Below, piece after piece: positions 10,501-24,310 of a stretch of 64,000 nucleotides of DNA. The DNA lies in NCBI GenBank assembly GCA_035582835.1, contig JAYKAV010003143.1, positions 1,315,870 to 1,379,869 of the forward strand. The letters are read 5' to 3'. The position numbers and the translations under genes are program-made. The stretch's first letter is position 1, and each line of letters starts with the position of its first letter. The notes under the pieces were generated by a model. That model saw nothing but the letters and a program-made list of their open reading frames with translations, made no database searches and was not told the DNA's origin. Source of the stretch: Phoebastria nigripes (Eukaryota > Chordata > Aves > Procellariiformes > Diomedeidae).

Positions 10501-13500
10501 ACACTGGCATACTGTATATAACATGTATACATGCAGNGAAATTTTTTTCAGTATTTTGTACTGTATATGCATGTTTATAAACTTATAGACAGACACACAC
10601 AGAGGACTCTGTTCTTTCTCTCTTTCATTCTCCAGGATCACACACATCAAGCACACAACAGGCACTGGCAATATTTCTGTATATATCCAATTTTGACATC
10701 AAGAAATTAATTGTTATTTTACAGCATTATCTTAGATTATCTGTGGCCATGCGTGTTTCTTCCAGTTTGTATTTAAGCATCTGTGTCCGCAAGCAGAACT
10801 GGAAATAAGATTCTCCTTTTGGCTCTTTGTCTCAGGCCTCTGCGATAGCAGGGTCAAATTTCTCCATAAAACATCTCAGAGGCATTGATAATGCCAGCTT
10901 ACCCCATTAACCTATCAAGAGAGTGAACTTTGAAAGGAAAATGGGCGCTCCTCTTTCAGCTCTTGGTCATTTTGCTTACTTGCTGAATGTGCTTTCCTTT
11001 TGCAGAGCGCAAGTGGACAATAATGATAAGAAATGACCAGTTGCCACTGAGTCACTGCTGATTGCATAAAACCCACTAACCCAGAGAAACATTGGAGGAC
11101 ATTATTCTCGTTTCATTTGATTACAGGGTGAACTTTAAAATGTGATCTGCACAGAGAAAAAACTATCGCTACCCAGAAGATCACGGACGAGCAAGAATGT
11201 GTGCTTCAGAAATTTGAACCAAACAACGCTCTCCGAGAGGACTTTTTGGCCTTTAACAAGTGTAATTTGTGGATTGATGATAACTAGGCACAGTACTGAC
11301 ATTAGCTCCCAGACACCGCTAGACAATAGGAAAGTACAGGAAATCCATAAGTCGAATCATTCTCCTTGGGGGATACACTTTGTCTGACCTGGAAAACACA
11401 CACTCAGCCCTGTCCAAAAGAAAAAGATTAGTCATTTAGGTAGGTGGGCTCTCAGTACTACCTTGCATGAGCCTGATGACAGCCTGTTAAGGATGGGTCC
11501 TTGTGAAAAGGGAGTTGGCTTGAAAACAAAATATTAGAAGGAAAACATTACCATTTGAGCTCCTTTATACTTTCTGTCTAAAAGCAAAGGCCACATACTT
11601 GGGCAGGATGCAGAATTAGCATCAGCGGAGGCTGGGTTCCCCTCTTTAGCCATTAGTATGTGACAGCAAATTTTATGATGTTGCTAGTACTCTATATCTT
11701 GCAACAGTCTCATCAAATTCTCATTAACATTGAATCTGAACAAAGAGGAAAGAATAACCGTCCATGAAATTACTGTGAACTCTTAAGTGCTATGTATTTG
11801 TAGAGGGTAGTCTCTTCTAAGTTTCTCATTAGTGGGGAAGAAAATCTGCCAATACATCAACCAGCTTACCACAGTCCCCAGATTTTTCCACTTTGACTGT
11901 ATTTGAATAATATGGTTTTGGGTTAATAGAAGTAAAGGATTATTCTCTGCATTTCTAGTCGTCTCTATATGCTGGGTTCACATCAACAGCCTCAGAAACT
12001 TCCAGCATCACTGCTTCAGCTTCATTGTATAAGGAAAGTAACCACCCTCAAATTATTTTTGAGTCCTTTTTTCATTACGCAGGGCTTCTCTGCTCCTCAC
12101 CCATGCTTTCCATCTATTCCCTCTGCTCCTACATTTTCTCCATCCCATATCAGAGTAGTTCCAATTCTGCATGGCNAAGCAAACAGGCATTTGGGGTCAG
12201 GGTAATGAGCAAGAGAAACCAGTGCACTGCAACGACAACAGTACAAGCTTCAGTGTAGAGGAGCCCTCCTGTGGCAGCCCTAATTCTGAGGTCCCTCACC
12301 CATGACCCAGTGCCAGAGGTGCATCCAGAGGCAGGCAATGTTAATCACCACCCCATGTCCCAGTGCGTGTGACTCCTTATACAAAATGCCCTCATCTAGC
12401 AGGGCTAAGACGACTGGTGAGACTTGCACAGCTTAAAATGGCAACTTCGGTTTCTCCTTTGAGATGTTCATAGGCTTTTATAGCAGTTTTCTGCCATCAT
12501 TTCTCCTTTACTGGGGCTTTCCTGTTTCTCGCTGCTGGCTTTCACACTTTCTCCTATGCTTTGGCCCATGAGCTCTTTAAAAGGGACTGAATAACTTTTC
12601 CCACATGACAAATTGGCAGCACTGGATCGTTATTATTCTTTAGGTTAAACAAACAGTTTGGGTAGGGAGCAGGTCTAGGTTAACTGAGGTAACAAGAGGA
12701 ACAGAGCTGCTGCTGAGTCCAAACACTTGGTGGGTGGCATTTGCTCGATTCCCTATTGCTGCTCTGAATTGCACAGAATTGGCAATCCGAGTGTTTTGCG
12801 ATCAGGAATCAGGACCAAAACTCTGTACATTTTTGGCACTTAGGTCACCAATTAGAGTTTGGGTTTTTTTTCTGGCTTTCCTCCTTAGATAGGAGAGCTA
12901 GCAATTTATTGTTGTATTTTGTTTATCTTTCTTAAGTAGATCTGCTTTTCTCACAAACATTTGACTTGGTAAGTCAAGGCTTGAAGAGAACCACACAGTG
13001 CAGATGATGTGCGATGCCACCAAAAGTCTCAATCTGCTCCAAAGGGGACTTCCCACTTGTAGCTTGGATAGTTCTCTGTGGAAAGACNAGGCATTGCCTC
13101 CTTTTAAGGACTGCTCTGGTCTCAGCATCTGCTTATTTGGGGAAATCTGACAGGATTTATCCCGGTCATTGCTTCGCACAGGGACGAGCTAATAAAAGTT
13201 GCAGCTTTCATTTTAAGCAAATCTTTGTGTGTGGTATGAGACTTGCTGCATTGTCTGGACCAGGCAGCAAAGTTTCATATAAGTCAGGCTTTTTCAAAAG
13301 ACAGGTAAGTCCCTCGGCAACTGCAAGGATGAATGGTTGAATTTCATTGTTTGTACAGAAGCCCATACCACACTTTTAAAGTAAACCAATCTAGATCCCC
13401 ACAGGGTCTCTCAGCTTGTTTACTTTTAGACTCCTGGAAATTTGGGGTAGTTGTTTAATTGGCTTGTTACTTTACTGTCCTGGCAGCTCCTCCANTACCT

Positions 13501-16500
13501 TTGCTCACTACATCTTTGCAAAAAGGAAAACAAGAAAAAAAAAAAAGAGAAATTCAATCCCATAAAGATAGCATGATAAATGTTGCATCAGCAGTTTTCT
13601 AAAAGGATTTTGTTGTTATCAAAACTGGCAGACATTAAACAGACAGAGTCTCAGAATAATTGATATAGGCGAGAGGGTAAGCATTTAGTCTCCCAGTAGG
13701 CTAGCCACCTGTGCAAACAGCACTTCCAACTTCTATTTCAGTTGCTGGCTCCTGAACAGTCAATTATTTAGGGCTTTCCAGAGATTTCACTGGTGGAGAA
13801 AAAAAATATCCAGGCCTGTTTTTGAAAGGTAGCTTTATCAGCATAGCTCAGTTGTGCAGTTATAGCCTTTCTCTTTGTCCGTCTTTAGGTGACTGCAGGT
13901 TTTCAGTGAGACAGCTCTCCTTTGTTTAACTTTTGGGGAGTAGCAATAGTACCATTCGTAATCTTCCCATATTCCTCGTACCCCACACGATCCCTTCTAC
14001 CTGCAATCTCTCTGCATACGCTGCAGAACAGGATGGATTCGGAGAGCCACAGATCATTTTATCCCTNCCTTTCCTCCCAAGACAAGAAAACAATTCCTGA
14101 ATAACTCCTAATGGGTGATTTTAGTAATGACTAAATACCAGTGAAAATAAACTACTTGGAAAGACCTTTTCCTGTAGTTGAAGCTTTCCCGGGATATCAT
14201 TCAACAATAAAGTAGGCACAATTAAACAGAGGAGTCATGAATGCAGAATGAAAAGACGGACATGTTTATCTCACTCATATTAGACATTGGTGTGCATGAT
14301 AAGAATATCCATATTGTTTTAGGTGAGGTTAATAATAATAATTAAAAAAACCCAAACCTAAAAAGAGCTATATGTCCTCCTATTTTGTGGAGAAATAGAA
14401 CCTCTAAATGTTAAATAATACATTTGTCATCCTGGTTTATGATTTCATAAGTGCCTGTTGCAAGATTTCTTGTACCCATGGCTAAGGAGGGTATTTGATT
14501 TCAGAAACCTTTAATAATGTATATCATGCCTTCTTCTGCACTCTCATGGGGATTTTGGAAGAAACTGTGCTACTCTTTAAAATGAAATGAATCATTTTAG
14601 GTAAACATAAAATAATTCGTGTGGGGAAAATACATTCCTAAACTGATGTATAAAACGTTTGGCTCTGATCTGCTCATTAGCACCCAGGAACAATGCTTAA
14701 CAGTCAGTGCTGACAGCTCAGTTTTCAGTAGTGGTCAGGAGATGAAATATCAAATCATCAAATATGCTCATACAGGCAAATATTTTCCCTATGTGTTCTT
14801 TTCCTTCAAGGATGGTTTACGAGTCGCATAGTCATAATTAATTCTACCTTCACTTTGCATTTGGTGTCTCTCGGAATGAATTGCTCAAATTTCTTCAAGT
14901 TGTTTAAACACTGATCCCCAGAACCCACCATTGCTTGTTTTCTTCCCGATTTCTTTGTCTAGAAAGACACATACCCAGCCCCTTTATGTCCTAACAATTA
15001 ATGTTTTCTTACAAAGTTTTTGAATGCAATCCCAAAGTCGCCTTAACGAGTAGTTCAGGATCAAAACTGGTGCTGCTTTTGACCAGCCAGTATGCTATTA
15101 CACTGTTTGTGTCATTTGACTCTTTGTCATTTCTGAGTTGGGTTTAAGGGTTATTTGGGTCAAAAGCACCATGGTCCAGGGATGGGGGTTATCGGCATGG
15201 CTGGAAGCGCTGCCATTACACAAGAGCAGCTGCTGACCTTTCCCTGTGCCTGCTGGCCATCCAGCTCTCCCTCCCTTTCTCTCCCCAGAAGGGCCTGACC
15301 CCTCTCCCCCTGTCACTCAGCAAAAGGAAATAACTTTTAAAATATATTTTCTGGTAATCCCAGAGACAGTACAAAGCACATTTTCTAGACCAGATTGTGG
15401 TGTGGTTTTCTTGTGGGAGAACTGAAGTCCCATCGTCTCTATAAGCGAGGCGACAGATCTCATGCAAACAGCCAAACCTGTGCACCATCTCCCAATGGCC
15501 ACAACCTGTGCAGGGCTCTACGCCTTGTCCCGGGCGCAAGCTCTCCCCAAAAACAGTCCATTTCATATCAGCAGCTACTTCAGAGCCTAATATCAAAACT
15601 AAGCTAAATATGCAAGTAAAAAGAAAAAAATATGAAACAATGTTTCCAGTTTTAGAGCTGAACCAGTCTTTCTGACCTGCAGAAAGATGACAACGAGAAA
15701 ATTACTGGCAAGTCACTTTCATGCCAGCATGGTGATGCTTCCCCACAAACACATTCAAGAGCTTTATATAGCTCTAGTGACTCAAGGGATAAAATTTTCA
15801 ATATATTCCTCAGCAGATTATTTACAGTTCACTTAACAAAACAGATTTATTATTTTTTCCTTCTGTTAGCCTACATATCCTGTTGCTCAGTTTCATCCTA
15901 CTATTCCCAGCAATACTTCCTTCGAATGGCTGTATGCCACATTCTCCTGGCATTTGGCATTTATGGCATTAGACTTAAAACATGCCCTGTTATCACCAAT
16001 GAAAGAGAGCACACTGCATTATGCAAGCAACGTTTAAACACCTTTTAGCTGCCTAAAATTCACCCATTGTTTCATTTGAACTATTTTTTTCTTGAACCAC
16101 TGAATCCCTCTCAGCCTAGGGACATTTCCGCACGCGCAGCGCTCTGGATGCATTTCCCAGTCTCGAGGGGTCCTACCAAAAGTTCTGCTGTGATGCCTGC
16201 ACGTATGTTATCTCCTCCTTTGTGGAGACCTTACAGCCTCTTTCTCCTCCGTGNTCCATATATGAAAACAATGCACACACAAAAAAAACGCATGCAAGCC
16301 TCTAACTTTCCAAGCAGTTCCCTCTCAACAGGGGTCTCAAAAGATCTTCTATGGTTTCCATCATGTCTGCTCTTCTGGGGGCTGTCAAGCCCAACTGAAG
16401 TGCTGTTGATCATACAGCTACGACTGCAGACAAAAAGGTATGAAACAGCATGAGGGAGTTAAACTCTGACTTTCTGCTTAAGTTTGGCACAGTTGTTTTC

Positions 16501-19444
16501 AATAAGCAAAGAAAGCTTCAGCTAAAACAGTCTGTTTTCTGCTAAGAGAGTAAACCAAGATAAAACCTTTCCAGCAAAAGTAACCATTTTCTGTGAAAGT
16601 AAAGGGAGGCCAAAGTGCCTCAGTTTTGTTTGCTTCATATGTCTTTTTTGCAGGATCCATCAGGCAAATACTACACTGAAGTATTCATTGAGCACAATGC
16701 TAACAAACATTTGGCATCCATCCTTCATCAGCTGAACTTGTAATCATTAAAGAGATTTACATTGTCCAATCTGCCTTGTTTTGACTGGTCAAAATCAGTC
16801 TTAATACAGGGTGCTGGCTTCTACCAGATGTCACTCATCCCTAAAGTACATGGTTCTAGAGCAAGTATGTTAGGCAAAATCACAGTAAGATGAAGATTAC
16901 ATATGCTATTAAAAAAAAAAACCAAACAAAACAAACAAACCACACAGCAATGAGATTCAGTCTCATTGCAATTCTTCATCCCTTCACTGATATTCCCCCT
17001 CATAAAGTGACAGATATTTTAATGACTTTACTGCTAACATTTCTATCGTGCTTTGGTTTTTTTCTGATGGGTAAACAAGTACTCCCCTATTCACTCCCAG
17101 TAGTTTTTGTAAGTGCCTTTTTATGTGTTGATGTATGTTGTAAACTAAACACAGCCTGGCTCATTTTAAACTATATTGTGAAAATGGGTTCATTTCAGAG
17201 GCTATCAAAGGGGAAGTACAGCTTTACAACAGATTTTATCTGTTACACTCTTCCTTTTTTAAGTTTTTTTATTTCTAGCCTCTGTGTCCCTTCATTGACT
17301 TGAGAAGACATGGTGTGTCTCCATCTTCTTACCCAAAACTCACTTTCATGAAGATCACAAATTATGACCTGCATCATACAAAACATGTTTTCTTCTACCA
17401 CCAAAAAAGTTTAGAAAAAAAGAAAGCATTTGCTTTACATTATTTTCCAAACACATTGTCAGTGAACAGCAAATCATTTTTAGCCTGATGAAACAGCTTT
17501 GTATCTGTCTTGTTAATGGCAAAACTGTGAAATTCACATCAGTGATTCATAGTTTTCTGATTACTGGAAAATAAAATGGTTAAAAGCATAGGAAAGCAGG
17601 TTCATATGTGGAAAGATTCCTTTCTAGATGTACCAGAGTGTTTCATTACACACAGTTGCAGATATGATATTCCATATAATGCTGGCACACGAAATAAGCT
17701 TTGTGTTTGTTGTAGTAAATGAGACCCTTAATCTCAGATGTACATGACTTCCCGCTTTTTTTTCTAAAAGTGGAATGGAAGACCTTTAAAGACCTTGCAG
17801 GATATTCACACTCTCGAGCTTTTCATATCTCATGCGAACCTTACTGGGAACTGGTGTTCCCTGTTCAGTCAAAAAGTCCTCCTCAGAGGACTCCAAGTCC
17901 ATGTGCAGAAGTCTTTGTCTCTCCAATAACCATACAGAAAGACTAGGCATTTAAATTAGACTCTGAGAATTGGACCTCATGGAAACCCTTAGCTCCCAGA
18001 TAAATATCACAAAAGAAAAAGCCTTTTTCCCCCCCTCCTAGTTGCAAAATTTGTTAATTCATCTTCTTCCATTTATGAGGCAGGACTCATTCCTTCAGCT
18101 TTACACACATGCTTCATCCACGCCAGCCACATCAAGAGAAAAAGATATTAGAAGCATCATTCTGTCACAATTTCTCACGAAAGATATTTTAATTGGATTT
18201 AATTGTCATAGTGTATTCTTGGTGTCCTCNATCTAAAATGGTGGGCTTAGCCCCTCCCCCCAGGTAGCTAGAGTTAATAAAATAAGCAATCCTTTTCTGC
18301 ATCCTTATCTGCCATCTGGGACATTGTTAGGGTCAGTAATTCTCTATGCTGGTGGAAGCACAGATGGATTTGGGGAATTAGGGCTTCACACAGATTGCGC
18401 CGTAGATTCCCTCAGAATATGAGCTTTTGTTTTTAAACAAATTAAGTACCTCCTCCTCTGCTTGGTTGCAAAGACCCTTTTCCAATATCCAATCACATAC
18501 CCATGTAATCCTTTCGTTATTGCAGCCTCAGTAACTACCGCACTGAGAGAAATGAAAGCGAACCTCTTCCTAGAGGTGGTGGGCAGGCAGGCAGCTTTGC
18601 CCGGCTGGCCAAGGCACTGGGCTGGGGTGGAGGACTTTGGTATCGTATCTGGCTTGACATATGACTCACATAAGGACCACAAATACAATATTTGACTGCT
18701 CTGCTTTTGCCCTTTTCCTGTTTTTTTTCCTCATCATGTGCCCTTCTGAGTCTCTGGGAAGTGCTTGAACCTGGGAAGGAGCTTTTGGAGTGAGATAACC
18801 AAGGCAGAAAATTAATCCTTTGCCAANTGGTCACCTGACAGCTGTTAGTCATCAGTTCTGCTTGGATACCAAACTATTCAACAGGCTTTTCCTGCACATC
18901 TCTTCGCTATTAGGCTATTGCGTCCAACAAATTTCACTGCATACNTTATGTTTTTAAGGAGCTAATTTCAACGGATGTGTGATATTTGCATGGTTTCCAG
19001 AAAACACACGAAACAGACAATTAGCCATACTTTTCCTGGTGGTTTAGAGTGGCTGATAAGTTCTACTTCCATTTCTAACGAGTGCTGAAGAAAAAAAAGC
19101 CTTTTTTTGAATTGTTGTTTATAATGTCCACGGAACAGAAAGTAAGCCCACTAGACCAGAAACAACCTTATACTCTTCATGTAAGTTACAATTTTAATAG
19201 TCAAAATGTATTAAAGTCATTAGAAAGCCCAGTAAACTGGACGGTTTTTACAGTAAGCTAAAAAAGGTTACAGTCCCAAGTTTCCCTCATTTAAGCTACA
19301 TTCATCACCAGTTTGGAGACAAACATGCATTTAGACACTTCGTCTGGCTGCAGAAGTATTTTCCAGCATCTACTATTTTATGTCAGCTAACAGCACTGAA
19401 TCTTCCAAGTGTTGAATTTAATGCTGCAAGTAGAAAGCAGAATT

Positions 19445-19690
19445 CTTGCTTTCCCTTGCTGTCCTGATGCACCCTCCGGGCTCCAGCCNTGCTGCTAAAC
19501 CTGGGCTGGGATTCCCATCGGTGCTGGGGCCCCGGGGTCAGAGCCGATGGGGAGGTGGCCACCCCAGATGATGCCCTGCACCCTTCCTTTTCCAAATGCC
19601 CAGGGGCTCCTGCCCCAGCTGGTTCCTCAGCTGCCCGTGGAGCCTCCTGAGCCCTCTCCATTCCTTTTCTGACCCCGCAGGCTGTATTAC
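19445..19690. other. GC-rich patch without an identified gene
   Basis: A block about 250 bases long is clearly richer in G and C than its flanks, with runs such as GGGGCCCCGGGGTCAG near 19526. Short open frames overlap it on both strands in several frames, as expected where stop codons are rare because of GC content. None shows a known motif. Confidence 0.4.
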
Positions 19691-20799
19691 ATATACTGCT
19701 CCATCAGTCAATACATCACCCACGCACCCAGCTGGGACACTGCTGAGACCGCCTCTTGCCACACGCAGCACCAGGCAGCAAAAGGAAGGCAAGCACCCCT
19801 GGGTAAATCACAGCAACGAAGGGTGAAACAATTGGTATAAAAGTCATTTTGATTTTCACTAGGCCACAATGAGGAAAGGAAGCAAGCAGTGAGGTGATGC
19901 GTGACATTTTGGCCTTGGACTCTGCAGATACTCAGACCTTGATGCACATTATCACAGTGACCCAATTGCAACTGATTAAGTTAAAGGCTACAAAATATTT
20001 AACTCTTCTGTTTAATCCATTCCTAGAAATCTTATTCAGTATTCTGGGAAGCAGATTTTTTTTTTCCTCCATACTTTACATTCCATTACCTGAGTAAGGA
20101 AAGGATTAAAATAAACGTCAAATTCCTCTCATTCTTTCTATTGCAGAAGGCTACAGAAAGTAAACTCGTCACAGGCTTTTAAAAGGAAAACTGAAAAATA
20201 TCTGTACAGCAGACTTTGACCATGGGAGCTGATAAACTAAATTTGTTTTGCTATGTTTGAAACAGTTTTGTACACTTGAAAGCCCTTGATTGAGTATGCA
20301 AAGCAGTAAATTAAATTATCCTGATAGTCATCCACTTTAAGAGGTGGGGAAGCATACCTGTACAGCCAGCTGCACCACTGCACGGCATTCACAAAGGGGG
20401 ATGCTTAAGGTGGTGGTAAACTAGAAGTCTAAAGGATGATTCCTCTCCGTACACGTAGAAAAGACAAAATGACTAATGCTCTTTGCACATCCACTTTTCC
20501 TATCTTTGATTCAGTTTTGAGTCATCAATAGGCAAAAGGAATTTCATCCAAAGAAGGTGCATGAATATGAATATACACATACAAACACAGTCGTCTTCCC
20601 CTCCCTCCTGTTAGTCACGGGCTCCTAACTGGAAGACTCGCCCCTGTATCACCCAAGTGTTTCACTCATAGTCTTTCTGTGGAAACCTGGGTCCTTAACA
20701 TACCTTGAACGTCATTGGTAGTAAGATGTACCCATCAGAAGATACCACAACAGATTCAATAAAGATACTAATTTCTTTTAGAGGCTTGTCAAAACCTAA

Positions 20800-21314
20800 T
20801 CGCTGATGTCTGTTACTCAGAAATTTTATACAATGAGATGAACAGTGTTCTAAAGCAATTCCTGGTAAAACTTGCAACTGATAAAAAGATTAGCGGGGTA
20901 GCAAAAGAAGAGTACAGATTACTACTCGGAACAGTTTAGCTCACTGGGTTATATGATCACAAATTAAAAACACAACCTATTGAATCAACTGAATGCAATG
21001 TAATACACTTGGGAAATGGGGAGACAGATTGTACTTATGGAATGGTGGACTGTCTTGGGAAGCTATGACTCAGAAGAGGATTTACAGGTCATTGCAGATA
21101 ATTACCTCCACATGAGCTCCTGGTCCAGAGCTGCAGCAAATGTGGCTTCTTTTCCTTAAATATATTTAAAAAAAGGAATATTAATGAGAATGTCAGTGAT
21201 AGGGCATCTTGCAAAACCTCNTGTTCAGGTTTGGTGTTGCACATCAGGAAGATGTAGCCAGGACCAGTGAGAATTAAGAGATTTCAGAACTGGAATGGAG
21301 GGGGTTTTTTTGTG

Positions 21315-21355
<41 letters not shown>

Positions 21356-21695
21356 AGGTGAGACCAAAGGAGCCCAGCTCACTCTAAGCAACAAAAGGCA
21401 GGCAAGAAATGCCTTGACAACGTAATACGCGTGGACAAGAGATTTGGTGGTGAAGGCTGTTAAGACTTCTCTGTTAAAGCCCTACAATGGCTGGGAGCTA
21501 AAGCTAGACTAGTGCGACCTTGAAATAGACACCTTCAAATCTGTGAAGGTTAAACATCAGAATCGCTTACTGAGGAGACGGGTCAGCTTTGACATAAGAT
21601 CAGATAACTTGCTAAAGTTTGCTTTGATCAGTTTTCNGGAGAATTTCTTCAGCCTATGTATGTGTTAAGACTGGGACAAGACCCTTCCATTTATC
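20800..21695 (+). mobile_element. Ancient, heavily decayed CR1-type LINE fragment
   Basis: A chain of landmarks appears in the order expected for the end of CR1 ORF2 and the 3' region. About 20808 onward aligns loosely with the 'LFN.FINDM' part of the reverse transcriptase. At 20868-20900 AAACTTGCAACTGATAAAAAG and GCGGGGTAGC replace the 'KFADDTKLGG' coding segment. At 20993-21020 GAATGCAATG..ACACTTGGG matches the 'KCKVLHLG' segment. At 21361-21440 GAGACCAAAGGAGCCCAGCTC matches the post-RT region. At 21486-21520 CAATGGCTGGGAGCTAAAGC and TAGACTAG match, and at 21552-21575 TTAAACATCAGAATCGCTTAC matches. The end near 21650-21690 resembles the 'ggcctgtgttat..aggtcagact' tail. Many indels break every frame, and the decay is far greater than in the copy at 36.1 kb. 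The comparison is with consensus sequences recalled from memory, of the older CR1 type shared by turtles, crocodilians and birds. Confidence 0.65.
21317..21354. repeat. T38 homopolymer inside the old CR1
   Basis: An uninterrupted run of 38 T lies between two parts of the CR1 that can both be aligned, so it interrupts the element rather than ending it. Just to the left is a G/T-rich stretch (GGGGG, T7, GTGGG). It is the longest homopolymer in the window, and its true length is uncertain in any assembly. Confidence 0.9.
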
Positions 21696-21699
21696 ACCT

Positions 21700-24195
21700 T
21701 CGTTCACTTTCCCTCTGAAAAATATCTTTGCTTGCAATGCTCTATCACATTTAACAGCTACACATTTGTGCAACGACTGTAATCGAATCCTGTTCCTGAG
21801 GGCTCTCTACTGAGGTCGAGCAGAATTATTTTTGCTTGAGGAATAAGTCTGCTTTGTTCTTCCTTCCCCAGCATCAAAGACTGACTGCAGCAGGAGACAA
21901 GGTGCTGAGCCCGGGGGACAGGGCTCTCTGACATCACAGAGAAATCCCCTTGGTTTGCTGAATGTTTAGTACATCATTCTCAGGGCTCTTCCTATTTGGG
22001 GACAGAAGAAATTTTCCCACCAGCCAGAGGTGGAAAGACACTTCTGGCTTTCAGCTTTCTCTACAGCATGAGGGTGGGAGGAAACCCTCCCGGGGATCCA
22101 CCTAGTCATCCTCCCAGTGGGGTCTTTGCCTGCAGAGTCATGTTTTATGCTTTTAAGCGCTAATATACAGACTAACTGAAGTCTTTGGTCTTGACACAGA
22201 ATACTTGACAGACGCATAATGGTGTGTTTTACAAGTCTGTACTAGCTGATCTTGTGATCTCTTCTTGGCCTACGGAAGAAATATTTAGGTATGAAAACCA
22301 TTGACTCCCCAACACATGCCTCCTCTAGTGACCTATGTGCTCTGAGCAGAAATACCCCAGGCACTTACTCTTTATGAGCCTTAAGGCAATTTGAAAACAT
22401 CACCTACACAATTTTCCAGTCTTTACAAAGAGTTTGAACCCAAGAAAGAAGCATGGGGATCATTACTGAAAAATAAAACAGGCAGTGCTTTATGTAACTG
22501 CAAGGTATACAGTACCTCTGTTCTTCAGTTGCACAGTAATTGCTGACTATTCAAGCTCATGGAAAATGCCATATGTTTAAAGCAAAGTTGCATGAACATC
22601 TCATGTTCTTTAACTCACAGCGCTGATTAGATGGCCCCATTATTAACTTTAGGTTTTACTAAGTGCAGTCACCAAACTAGGGGCAGCAGATGACAGGATG
22701 AGCAGAGCTGCAAAAGCTTTTGCAGGAATCAGAACAGATTCTGTGATCAAACAGGTCAAGCCAGCTCTACATTTTACAACTGCAAAGCATGACTACAGCA
22801 CATTTACTGGAATGAAATACAAAGAGGAGGCTATACTGACATAAGCAAATAAGACCTAAAGTAAATACCTGGGAAAAAACTTCCTTTTTTTTTTTTAATT
22901 TCCATTAATTAAAAATGAAGACAAAACTTTTGCCTTCCCCTTTTCATGTGTTTTTTAAAAAACATACTTGTAGGGCTCTTATTTGCGCTACAGCAACATA
23001 GGTATTTTTGCATGACCTCCTCTGCTCCAGCTGCAACCTCAATGGAGAAGCACTGCAGGTTTAAAATCAGTCTTAACTGTGTAAGGCTGGCACATGAGCA
23101 TATTCATATGGAACCAGTTTCAAACACTGAAGCAGTATGCTCTTTATACTTACTTGAGTATAAGGGGTTTTGATTTTAAGGGATTTGGGTGCAGCAAGTA
23201 CATAAATCAACCATTCGATTGTGCTCCTCACAGTGAACACCAAGCATGCGTTCTGTGTGAATAATAAGAGAAAATTACTTTTAAAGCGGGCAGTGTATCT
23301 AGTACAGACCTCAGGAAATAGACTTTATTTCCCCAGTCCAAAGATTTAATGAATTTCTCTTTTCTCTTTGGAAATTCTTTAATCCTTTGTCTTTCTTTCC
23401 TCTAAATTAGCACTTGGTAATTCAAGGTGAAAAACCCTAATATCCTTTCCTTTTTCACAAAGATGTCCATGAAATTACAAGAGTTATTTCTACCTACTCA
23501 GGGGCCTCAAACAATTTCTATGTGATTCCTGTGAGCAGTTTCAGCTACAAGCTCCAGTGTGTAAATATCCACCCTTTCAGTCAGACCAGAGGGAAAGCAC
23601 TGCAAGCAGAAATTGTATTTGAGGATTTTATGATTTTCTCTACTACCTAAGCAAGCAAAGAAAAACAAGAACTGCAATATTTTTATGCCTATGAATTATT
23701 CAAATGCTCCAATACTTTGTTTCAGAGTCGTTTTACTACCTGTTGATGCAGTCTAACAATGATGGAGTGAACCGGAAGGAGAACGCTTCTTAATTATGTA
23801 CTTTTTCCACCTTCACAAACTATTTGATTTAATCTGAAAAAACCTACACAGGCTCATGCTTTCAGAAACAGCTTCTAATTTTAGATTTACATGGTTATAG
23901 GTCACCAGGTTTTAATTACCAAGAATTACAAGCAATTACAAATGCTGAGTCACAATTCTGTTACCTACTCTATGCCCACAAACACTGCCTGTGTCTTCTA
24001 GACAATTTTCTATGCAAATGTAGAGATAGGCCAGACTTTGGAATGTGGACTGATGATTTTCTCAGTTTTTCACCTAGCTGACATGGGTGTCATTTCAAGA
24101 TTATACAGATGACCGCTTCAGTGAACTAAAGGAAGTTTATTTCAGGTTAGGTTTCTGGTATTGCATGAAATTCTGGTGTCAAGCCACTTTCTTTA
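21700..24195. other. Gene-free stretch, unique sequence
   Basis: Open frames stay below about 85 codons. A 12-base T run lies at 22885-22896. I see no repeat body, exon or RNA gene here. Confidence 0.55.
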
Positions 24196-24199
24196 TCTG

Positions 24200-24310
24200 A
24201 TATGGCTCAAGCCCATACAGAAAGGTCAAGTAACTTGCCCTAAGTGACAAAGTGACTGAGTGACTCCTAGACCTCTGCTCCCAGCTACTAGACCTCCCAC
24301 GCTCCTCAGC
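24200..24310 (-). mobile_element. tRNA-derived SINE fragment (MIR/amniote type)
   Basis: Read on the minus strand the order is GGTCTAGTAGCTGGGAGCAG, AGGTCTAGGAGTCAC, CACTTTGTCACTTAGGGCAAG, TTACTTGACCTTTCTGTATG. This follows the body of MIR-like SINEs ('gtctagtgg..ctgggag..aggagacct..gtgaccttgggcaagtcacttaacctctctgt'). The GGCAAGTTACTTGACC core is especially close. The head with the tRNA boxes and the tail are missing or unrecognisable. Confidence 0.7.

Larger units (their letters stand above)
4433..20799. other. Long gene-free stretch, mostly unique AT-rich DNA
   Basis: Open frames reach at most about 137 codons (16890-17303, +) and show no family motif. That frame starts in an A-rich repeat and reads as a run of hydrophobic residues, as AT-rich noise does. 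Separate entries cover a CpG cluster at 5.8-6.0 kb, a doubtful SINE at 6.44 kb, a TATA/E-box pair at 7.53 kb and a GC-rich patch near 19.5 kb. Small low-complexity spots include an AAT-rich run at 14331-14343 and an A-rich run at 16911-16940. I see nothing else that can be supported. Confidence 0.55.

Noticed and set aside
15216..15596. 126-codon minus-strand frame as a gene
   Set aside because: No domain, no splice context, and overlapping frames on the other strand are similarly open. Length is compatible with chance.
16890..17303. 137-codon hydrophobic frame as a membrane protein
   Set aside because: It starts in an A-rich simple repeat, and the Phe/Leu/Ser-rich composition is what T-rich DNA gives.
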